From positions 62,001 to 126,000 of the forward strand of contig WSYJ01000183.1 in NCBI GenBank assembly GCA_020186115.1: a stretch of 64,000 nucleotides of DNA, given 5' to 3'. The notes under the pieces were generated by a model that was not told where the DNA came from, made no database searches, and saw only the letters and a program-made list of their open reading frames with translations. Shown here one piece after another: positions 29,034 through 37,196 of the stretch. The position numbers and the translations under genes are program-made. Within the stretch, counting starts at the first letter, position 1; every line of letters starts with the position of its first letter. This DNA comes from Histomonas meleagridis. Taxonomy: Eukaryota > Parabasalia > Tritrichomonadida > Dientamoebidae.

Positions 29034-32000
29034 TTAATGAAAATATTTTCCACGAGAATCAACCACAGACACAGATGTAGCTCCAACACGTGTTTTTTGT
29101 TTCACCCATTCACCGACCACTTTTTGTTTTTGTTCTTGTCCTCCTAAAGGCGATTTCACTATTCTTCCTTGCCTAACTTTCTGTTCATGATTATTATATC
29201 TAAATCTCTTTAAATTTGACTCCAACATTTCCACGTCACTTTTTGCGTTTTGTAATCTCTTTTTCAGTAAACGGTTTTCTTTTTGTAATCTATTCAATTC
29301 GTTCAAAAGTGCGCTATTTTCAGTCGATTTTGAGTTATAATGTTTTAACGTAATTTCTTGTTGTTGATTTGCTTGTCTTTGTAACAACATCACAGAGTGT
29401 TGTAAATGTTTTCTTTGTCTTGTTTGCCCATTAATTGTTTCATTAATATCTTTTAAATTCTCTTCTAAGTCATTAATGTTAACATATTTATCATAAATGT
29501 CTTTTATTGCGTTAATTTTCATTTCGAAATTTTTGTTATTAATACTTAAAGTTTTATTTAAATCCTTTATAAACATTTGTATTATCTTTTTCTTTTTTGA
29601 AAGTTTTTCTTTTTGTATTGATAATTTCTTATTTAAGACTTCGATTTGATGATTTTTGTCTTGAATTGTTCTTTTATTTGATTTAATGAATCGTTTTATT
29701 GTACGAATTTCTTCATTATTCCCTTCGAGTTCCGAATTAAGTTTATTAATTTCATCAATCGAAGGTTGTAATTCTTGACTCATTTCATTTAATCGATAAT
29801 TCATTATATCTTTATTCTTTTCTAATTCATTATTCGATAGTTGAAGTTTTTCAAGTCTTTCTGATTGTCTTAAAAGTGTTTCATCTCGATCATTTAATTC
29901 CGATGTTTTATATTCGAATGAATGTTGTTGAATTTTGATTTCTTTTAATAAATCCGTTTTAATTTTCATGATTTTATCTAATTCAGTTTTTAATTCATTT
30001 AATACGACTTTTTGTGATTTTATGTCTTCTTTACGTTTCTCTCTTCGAAGTTTTAATTCTTCAAGTGTCTTCTTTAAGTCTAATATCTTATTATGATATT
30101 CTAAGTTAATGTTCATTCGATCTTTTTCGAATTCTAATTCTAATTCAATTAATGAATTCTCTTGTTGTGTTTCACATTCATTAGTTTTCGTTTTAGTTAA
30201 TTGAAGTTTTTCAGTTAAATTGTTTTGTTCGGAATGAATTTTATCATTAAATTCATTCATCGAATTTAAAAATTGTTGTTTAAGTAAATAAATTCGTTCT
30301 TCATATGAACATTTAATATCTTCGACTTCTTTCTCAATAGAATCAAGTTTCGATTTTTCAAGTTTTAATTTTTGTTCATATAAATTAGTGAGATTTTTAG
30401 CTTCATTTAAATGTGAATTTTCCATGTTTTGATATATTAACGCTGCTTTAATTATCGAATCATCCATTTCAGCTTTCAAATTTTCGATTTTTTTTATTAA
30501 TTTTTCTTTTTTTTCTTTTTGTTGTTGTTTTAATTCATTTAAATTCTTTTGATGTAATAAAATCGATTTTTGTTTTTCTTCTTCATAAATCACATTTTGA
30601 TTTTGAATTTCTTTTTTGATCTTATCAATCGAATGTTGTAATTCATCAAATCTTGATTGTGATACTAAAAAGAATTGTTGTTTAGGTATATCACATCTTA
30701 AAATTGGAATTTTTGATTTAGTATAATTTTGTGATGAATTTAATACATTAAAAATAAAAATCGATGAATCATTTGATGAAGAAAATAATATTTTCCCATC
30801 ATTAGATGAACAAAGAGAAGTAATTTCTAAGCAATGACAATGTATTATTTCATTCGATATAAAAGGAATTTTAATGTTGTTATTCTCTTGATTCCCACTA
30901 AATTCTAATTGTGGAATATCTTCAAATTCCGATTTTTTATTCGATGGTAATACAAAAGGAAATGGAACAACAATAATTCGACCGAAAATATCGCCGAATA
31001 TTAACGTCGAATTATTAATGAATAAAACAAAAGTAAATTTTATATTTTCTTCTTCATCATCATAAACGCTAATTTGATATTTCTTTAAATAAAAATGATG
31101 AATTTGATTCGTGTTTGAACATGAAATAATAGTTCCACGATCAGAGATTATCGATGATTCAAAATCGACTTTAGAAATTGATTTTTTCCAAACCTTTTCT
31201 TGTGTTACTGCATTCCATTCAATGATAGTACCATCAGAACTACAACTGACAAGTCGTTTATCATCTGGTGACCATGAAATGGAATTAATTAATCCCATAT
31301 GACCACGTAACGTCGCAACGATTTCTTGTGTATAAGGATTAATAAATGTAATAATATGTGATGCAGCTACTAAGAAATGTCCACCATTACTAAATCGTAT
31401 ACATAAACAATTAAACAAAGGCCATTGTGATTTTTGGACTAATGAATCTACAGTTACTATCATCAAATATAATTTATCAGTGGATGCAATAGCTAATAAA
31501 TTACCACTTGGATGAAATGATATATCTGTTAAGTTCTCATTAAATTCCGTTTTATAGATCGAACTTTGTTTTAAATAATCCCAAACTATAACTGTTTTAT
31601 CTTCGATTCCACAACTTGCTATCATTGGTTTATATGTACATGAGCTAACTGCTTTAATTGGACCTTTATGTAAACAAATGTTTGGATTAATTATACTGTT
31701 TTCAGTGTCATTTTCTAATTCACGTATATTGATTATTATTAATTGACGATTATCAACATTAGTTATCATTTGATGTCCACTTGGTGAAAAAGATCCAAAA
31801 ACAATTGGATATGATAAACCATATGATACTATTGTACCTTGTTGAAACATTTTATTAAAATCTTTTTGACGTGGAAAATGTTGTATGACAATAATTTTGT
31901 TGTTTTCGGTTCCTAAAATAATTCCATGATTATATGATGCTAAAAATACTATTGTGGTTTCTTCGGTGATTGTTAATGTATGTTGATATTCCATGTTACA

Positions 32001-32675
32001 AAAAAAAATTACGTCTTGTCCTGACGCTGTAATACAAATGTTTGGATCACTTAATAAAAATATGAAATTAACAAAATATGAATATTTGGTTAATGAAATC
32101 GTGGTGGTGGTTTCCCCATTAGTATTATAATATCCAATGGTTCGTGGTGAATATAATAATATTAGTTCATCATTCGTTGGATGAAAAGTGGCAATTTCAT
32201 AAGGCTCATTAAATCGAATACTTTTGATTTCAGTCTTGCTAGGAATGTCAAAGATCGTAAGACGGAATTTTCGTGGATCCGTGACTAAGAATAACCCGAT
32301 TTTTAATGTGGAATGAAATGATAGATAATGAATTTTGTTGGAATTTTCTTGAGGAAATTGTGCATAAATATTACCAGTGGAAATAGAATATAACGTGACA
32401 ACGGGTGAATCAGATTGACGTAAAGAAGCAATTCCAATGAGATTTAAATCTGTTTTATATGAAAATCCTGTAAAACCAATATGTTGCGACTTTTTGTCAT
32501 TAAGATTGGAACTCAAAAGAAATATTCGTTCGCCTGTATCAAGGGATTGTTGTATAACTAAATTTCCAACTGGCATAATAATTGATGAATCATTTATATA
32601 AAATGGGCCAGAATTCTTAATTCCAGCCATCCCAAGAGCACTATAGGGTTCTAAGCATGTATTATATGTTTTCAT
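29034..32675 (-). CDS. WD40/coiled-coil axonemal protein, CFAP57-like
   Basis: 1213 residues from the ATG at 32675, close to the roughly 1250 of CFAP57 (WDR65). The first about 650 residues are WD40-type beta propellers: KPMIASCGIEDKTVIVWDYL, ISWSPDDKRLVSCSSDGTII then EWNAVTQEKVW, and CSSNDGKILFSSSNDSSIFI. From about residue 670 to 1180 the chain is one long coiled coil (for example LKKTLEELKLRREKRKEDIK), followed by a short basic tail. This two-part architecture is that of CFAP57, which helps assemble inner dynein arms in motile flagella. A flagellated organism is therefore implied. Other WD40-coiled-coil axoneme proteins (CFAP43/44) are longer, so CFAP57 is the best fit. A short out-of-frame ATG precedes the start. 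Confidence 0.7.
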   Translation of the reverse strand: MKTYNTCLEPYSALGMAGIKNSGPFYINDSSIIMPVGNLVIQQSLDTGERIFLLSSNLNDKKSQHIGFTGFSYKTDLNLIGIASLRQSDSPVVTLYSISTGNIYAQFPQENSNKIHYLSFHSTLKIGLFLVTDPRKFRLTIFDIPSKTEIKSIRFNEPYEIATFHPTNDELILLYSPRTIGYYNTNGETTTTISLTKYSYFVNFIFLLSDPNICITASGQDVIFFCNMEYQHTLTITEETTIVFLASYNHGIILGTENNKIIVIQHFPRQKDFNKMFQQGTIVSYGLSYPIVFGSFSPSGHQMITNVDNRQLIIINIRELENDTENSIINPNICLHKGPIKAVSSCTYKPMIASCGIEDKTVIVWDYLKQSSIYKTEFNENLTDISFHPSGNLLAIASTDKLYLMIVTVDSLVQKSQWPLFNCLCIRFSNGGHFLVAASHIITFINPYTQEIVATLRGHMGLINSISWSPDDKRLVSCSSDGTIIEWNAVTQEKVWKKSISKVDFESSIISDRGTIISCSNTNQIHHFYLKKYQISVYDDEEENIKFTFVLFINNSTLIFGDIFGRIIVVPFPFVLPSNKKSEFEDIPQLEFSGNQENNNIKIPFISNEIIHCHCLEITSLCSSNDGKILFSSSNDSSIFIFNVLNSSQNYTKSKIPILRCDIPKQQFFLVSQSRFDELQHSIDKIKKEIQNQNVIYEEEKQKSILLHQKNLNELKQQQKEKKEKLIKKIENLKAEMDDSIIKAALIYQNMENSHLNEAKNLTNLYEQKLKLEKSKLDSIEKEVEDIKCSYEERIYLLKQQFLNSMNEFNDKIHSEQNNLTEKLQLTKTKTNECETQQENSLIELELEFEKDRMNINLEYHNKILDLKKTLEELKLRREKRKEDIKSQKVVLNELKTELDKIMKIKTDLLKEIKIQQHSFEYKTSELNDRDETLLRQSERLEKLQLSNNELEKNKDIMNYRLNEMSQELQPSIDEINKLNSELEGNNEEIRTIKRFIKSNKRTIQDKNHQIEVLNKKLSIQKEKLSKKKKIIQMFIKDLNKTLSINNKNFEMKINAIKDIYDKYVNINDLEENLKDINETINGQTRQRKHLQHSVMLLQRQANQQQEITLKHYNSKSTENSALLNELNRLQKENRLLKKRLQNAKSDVEMLESNLKRFRYNNHEQKVRQGRIVKSPLGGQEQKQKVVGEWVKQKTRVGATSVSVVDSRGKYFH

Positions 32676-33040
32676 TTGTGTTTCATATTTTGCAAAAAAA
32701 AACGTATATAACCGTTAACCAAGTTCTTATTAAAAAAGTGGCAAATCAAAAAATGAAAAGCACGATAGAGAACGATAGAAAAAAGACAAATAGCAAATCC
32801 TTTCCCTCGATTGTGCTCTTAATCTTTGCTTTAAGCAGATACTTTCCCAGGATCCGCCAATGACTCTCACACATTCCCCATTGCAAGATGATGCACAAAT
32901 TAATTATTGAAATGGGTTAATACCAATAAAAACAAGACAAAAAAATAATCCATGCAGACATTTTTTGGTGATCCGTTTCATGTTGCCATAGATGAAGATG
33001 TTAATTCCCATTTTTAATAAACCGTAAAAGCCATTTTTCT

Positions 33041-33074
<34 letters not shown>

Positions 33075-33168
33075 ATAAAAATAAATTATTGAATCTTATC
33101 GTACTTTCCATTTTTTGGAAACAGTTTATTTTATTATATAAATTTGTTTATATTTTATATTTCTCTTA
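32676..33168. other. Intergenic with 31-base poly(A) tract
   Basis: 5' flank of the CFAP57-like gene, then, from about 32955, a short coding-looking piece (MQTFFGDPFHVAIDEDVNSH) ending in TAATAAA, followed 22 bases later by 31 consecutive A (33042-33072). Confidence 0.5.
33042..33072 (+). repeat. Poly(A) tract, 31 bases
   Basis: Longest homopolymer in the window, 22 bases downstream of an AATAAA. It could be the tail of an inserted processed transcript or a simple repeat. Confidence 0.9.
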
Positions 33169-34617
33169 CTAAGTTTTATTAATTCCTAGCATTAGATTTC
33201 GAAGTAAATTAGCTATTTCTGTGTGATTTTTTCGCATTGCAAATGTATTTGCTGACCAATTTAATTTAAGTAATCACCAAATTTCCTTTAGAAATTTTAT
33301 ATTATAAAAATAAAGGTTGAATAAATTATTTAAACATTTTTTGCAGTATAATCAATTCCATTTTGTTTAAGAAGTAATTTCACAATTTCAGTGTGACCTT
33401 TATGCGTTGCTGAAATAAGTGCTGTATTAAATATTTTAGATAATTTCCAATTCTTAATTTTAAACACCAAATTATTAAAATACTCCATATTTAAAATAAT
33501 TAAATGTCTCTAGCATTAAAATTAATATTTTCTTGTTCTAGAAGTAATTTGACTATTTCTGTGCAACCATATTCAGAAGCTAAAAAAAGCGCTGTTTTAA
33601 ATAACTTAAATAAATCTTAAATATTATTTTAAGATTTCAAACAAAATAAACAAAGCCCAAATTTATTAAATAAACATTTTGGGCATTAATATTAATTCCT
33701 TCTTTTTCAAGAAGTAACTTGACTACTTCAGAATTACCATTTTTAGATGCTTCCATTAGTGCTGTGTTAAATATTTTATATAATTTTTAAACATCATATT
33801 GAAATATTAAATATTATAAATAAAATTTAATCAAAATATTAAAATATCGTTAGAATTAATTTTGATATTTTTATGTTCAAGTAATAATTTAACTATTTCT
33901 GAATGACCACATCCAGATGCAATCATAAGTGCTGTAAAAAATATTTTGTTTAATTTCCTAATATTATATTGAAATATTAAATTAATAAAAAAGATTAAAA
34001 TTAATATAAAAAAATATTTTTATCATTTACTTTAATATCTTCTTGTTCAAGAAGTAATTTAACTATTTCTACATAACCTCTTAGAACTGCATACATAAGT
34101 GCTGTAAAAAATATTTTAAGTAATTTTGAAATATCATTTTGAAATTTGAATTTATTAATTTAAAATTTAAATCATGTAAACAAATATTTTTAATATTAAC
34201 ATCAATTCCTTTTTGTTCAAGAAGTAATTTAACTACTTCGGTATGTCCATTTAAAGATGCTTGGATAAGTGAAGTATAAAACATTTTAATTAAATTCCAA
34301 TTATTATTTAGAAATATTAAATTATTAAAATAATTTTTAAATTATACCAATATATCTTTTATATTAATATCAATTCCTTCTTGTTCAAGAATCATTTTTA
34401 AAATTTTTATATGACCATTTGCAGATGCTAATTCAAGACTTGTAAAAAATTAACTAAATAAACACCAAATTATAATTTAAAATATTATATTTATGGAATA
34501 AACAATAATAAAATTAAATATTATCTTTAGTATTTGTTACAATTCCTTCTTGTTCGAGAAGTAATTTATATATTTTTGTATGTCCATTTTCAGCAGCTTT
34601 CATCAAAGCAGTTCTAA
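33169..34617 (-). repeat. Ankyrin-unit tandem array B (9 units with spacers)
   Basis: Units at roughly 33185, 33345, 33510, 33685, 33850, 34025, 34195, 34360 and 34530, each about 90 bases and open, separated by AT-rich spacers. Consensus as in array A (for example TALMEASKNGNSEVVKLLLE). Confidence 0.85.
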
Positions 34618-35905
34618 GTTATATAAACATATTCCAAATATTATTTTCAAATATTAAAAAATCAAAATAAACATATTCAGTATTAATATCAATTACATTT
34701 AGGTCTAAAATATATTTTACAAGTTCAATATTTCCTGATTCTGAAGATAATATTAATATATCTGAAGGAATCGGATAAGTTTTAAGTAAATTCTCGACAA
34801 GATATAAATTTCCAATTCTTGATTCTCTGTGTATAATATTTTCACTAGCTTTCACGCCATTTTTTTCTAGAAATAAAAATATTTCATAGTTTCCACTATC
34901 ACTACAAACTTGTAATAATTTTCTAAACTTTTTTTCCAATTTCTTTTCAAATATATAATGAAATATATCATTTTGATGGAATTTAATTGCTGCTTCATAT
35001 GATTCTTTAAATGTTGAATGATTTTGTTCACATAAATGAATGATTTCATGATTTCCACTTGCAATTGCATATTTACCTGTGTTATTTACATTTGCATTAT
35101 TCATAAGTAAAAATTTAAAGCATTTTACAGATGAAAAAAATGCTGCATAATCAATTAATGTAACATGTTTTTGATTAATATATGAATACTTTTGATAAAG
35201 TGATGGTTCAATAAATTGATTAATATTAAAATTTGGTTGTGTTGATATTTCTTGAAGTTTATCAACATCATCATTTTGAATTATTTTGGCAACTTCTAAT
35301 GGATTAACTTCTTCTTTAATTAATTTCTTATGAAGTTCCCAATCATTTTTTGATAGTTTTTCATAATTTAAAATGAATTTTCTGTAATATGAATCATTAT
35401 AATATTTTGTTCTATTTTCAGCTTCTGTTTTACGATGTGCAAAATATTTTGAATACACTTTTTTAATTATGCTTTCATCTATTAAATTAAATTCTATCAT
35501 TTTCTCAAGAATATAATATGATTCTTGTTCTTCGATTTGAGATAAATATCCACTAAAAATTTTAAACACATTTGGATTCTTTTTATTTAATTCTTTTTGT
35601 TGTTTTTGCATTGATTTTAAATATTTTAAATATATATTAAGTATTCCCCTCATTGAAGAAAATGCTGAATAAACAAAAATGCAAACAATTACATTGAATG
35701 AGTGTGGAAAATTTGTATCATATAAATTCATTGTTTGTTGTATAGTATCCTCAAGATTTTCTTCATGTAAATTAAATATTAAGTGTTCAAGTGAATTTAG
35801 ATTTTGCAGATTGGAGAATTGACTGTTAATATCTTTGCAGTCTACTTTTTTTCCACTTTCTTTGAACTGCAAAATAAAATTCTGGTGCCAATTTGAGTAA
35901 CCCAA
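33169..35905 (-). pseudogene. DUF3447-ankyrin locus B, no start codon found
   Basis: The head frame (34619-35905) is open for 428 codons but begins at TTG. The next upstream in-frame codons contain no ATG before a TAG, and the first internal in-frame Met is residue 59. At the place where the paralogue in locus A has its Met (MKES), this gene has Phe (FKES). The head matches locus A along its length (NDWELHKKLIKEEVNP, EPSLYQKYSYINQKHVTLID, AAFFSSVKCFKFLLMNN) and enters its first ankyrin unit (GNIELVKYILDLNVIDINTE). After a spacer with a TAA come nine further units without stops or shifts, the last ending LLRNLMLGINKT and a TAG at 33169-33171. An initiator-like TCACTTTT lies at about 35975 upstream, so the promoter may be intact. 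Either the start was lost or an upstream exon is unrecognised. Confidence 0.65.
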
Positions 35906-36151
35906 ATTTTCAAAAAATATTTTTGATGATGAGAAGGTTAGGGTACCCTAATGCCGATAAATTAATATTCAAAAAGTGAATATGACAAAATATGACACGA
36001 TCAAATATAACTAAAAAAGTCGAACAGGCAAATATCACGATTAAAGCTCAATCAAAAAGTCGAATGTTGTCGAAATATTTAGCGACCGTTTATGTATGCA
36101 TCCTATCGTACTACGGTTAATGATCAAATATCATTGAAAAGGCGAGCTTAG

Positions 36152-36169
36152 CATTAACGTACGTTAATG
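36152..36169. promoter_or_regulatory. Perfect 18-bp palindrome at the start codon
   Basis: CATTAACGTACGTTAATG reads identically on both strands and includes the ATG at 36167. It contains two ACGTT/AACGT half-sites like those before other genes here. Confidence 0.45.
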
Positions 36170-37021
36170 AGAACAAGAAAATCTAAAACATTACTAAGCC
36201 CAAAAGATAAAATATTAAGAAGCTCAAAAACATCTTTAACTCAATCAAAAGAGCTAATCAAAATACAACCAGATTTAGGTGCAGGATGGACAACTACAAA
36301 TATTTCATATTTAAAAACAATACCTAAAGAAAATATGAACGAAGAAATTTATAAAATTTTTGGAATTCCTCCTGAATTTAAAAATGATTCTATTCATTAC
36401 ATTTCAAATATTTTTATTGACTTTCAATTTGAATCATTTCTATTTTCTCAACAATTCAATGACACTACCAAAGAATTAATTGTTCTTATGATATTAAATG
36501 ATTATATATGTAATATCCCTACTTGTAAAAATCCCAAATTTTACATAAATCAATTTCATACTAAAGTTATAAAAATCATTTCGAACAATGAATCATTTAA
36601 CCCCAATGAAATTCATCTTTTAAGTACATATATTAAACAAAATCTTGAATCAAACATAATAATTTTGCAATTTGTTTTTACAGATCAAACATTACAAGAG
36701 GTAGATAAAGAATGTTTTGCAATAATGAATAAATATTCATCAAAATCGGAAGCAGATAATGATAATAACGAAGAAATTTCACAGCAAACAAAACTTGAAG
36801 AACAACTAAATTTAATGGAAGATAAAGAAAAGAAAATGAACGAAGCAAAAGAAAAAGAATTAGAAATGGGAAAGACAATTGAAGCAGCTATAGAAGAAAA
36901 ATTTAATGTAATGAGAACAGAAATCGAACATCGTAATGATGCTTTGGTTCGTCAAATTAAAACAATGGAAGATATGTTGGATGGTAATCGAAAAGGAAGA
37001 AAAAAATCAATTATCGAATAA
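36167..37021 (+). CDS. Flagellar C1a-32 / CLAMP-like protein (CFAP119-like)
   Basis: 284 residues. The central segment IFIDFQFESFLFSQQFNDTT, then KELIVLMILNDYICNI, YINQFHTKVIKIISN, FNPNEIHLLSTYIKQNL and IILQFVFTDQTLQEV, follows the order of the CLAMP family pattern ('ilLDlyfytlqFare..f...qtsaf.si...ih', 'lfs..q...i.dyv..tyfrhfkLy.yvF'). A charged coiled-coil C-terminus (about 205-275) follows. In Chlamydomonas, C1a-32 belongs to the C1a projection of the flagellar central pair and affects motility; CFAP119/CCDC189 is the animal counterpart. The N-terminus is basic and serine-rich. The assignment is from motif memory, so moderate. Confidence 0.5.
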   Translation: MRTRKSKTLLSPKDKILRSSKTSLTQSKELIKIQPDLGAGWTTTNISYLKTIPKENMNEEIYKIFGIPPEFKNDSIHYISNIFIDFQFESFLFSQQFNDTTKELIVLMILNDYICNIPTCKNPKFYINQFHTKVIKIISNNESFNPNEIHLLSTYIKQNLESNIIILQFVFTDQTLQEVDKECFAIMNKYSSKSEADNDNNEEISQQTKLEEQLNLMEDKEKKMNEAKEKELEMGKTIEAAIEEKFNVMRTEIEHRNDALVRQIKTMEDMLDGNRKGRKKSIIE

Positions 37022-37161
37022 TATTAAAAGTTATTTGTATGTAAATCGTTTAATATAAATGGAAATGTAATTTCGATTTTAAAATCAAAACCTTTCCAAA
37101 ATTAAATCTACTATCAGTCAAAACTTATTACTATCTCCATAATAATTTTGTCGTTCAAAAT

Positions 37162-37173
37162 TCATTTTCATTT
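37162..37173 (+). promoter_or_regulatory. Double initiator TCATTTTCATTT
   Basis: Two overlapping-style TCATTT words 24-35 bases before the ATG at 37197. Confidence 0.45.
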
Positions 37174-37196
37174 TTTTTTCTTTGAATATTATAAGA

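Noticed and set aside
35938-35951. TTAGGGTACCCTAA as a telomere-repeat scar
   Set aside because: Only one copy head to head; a 14-bp palindrome is enough to explain it.
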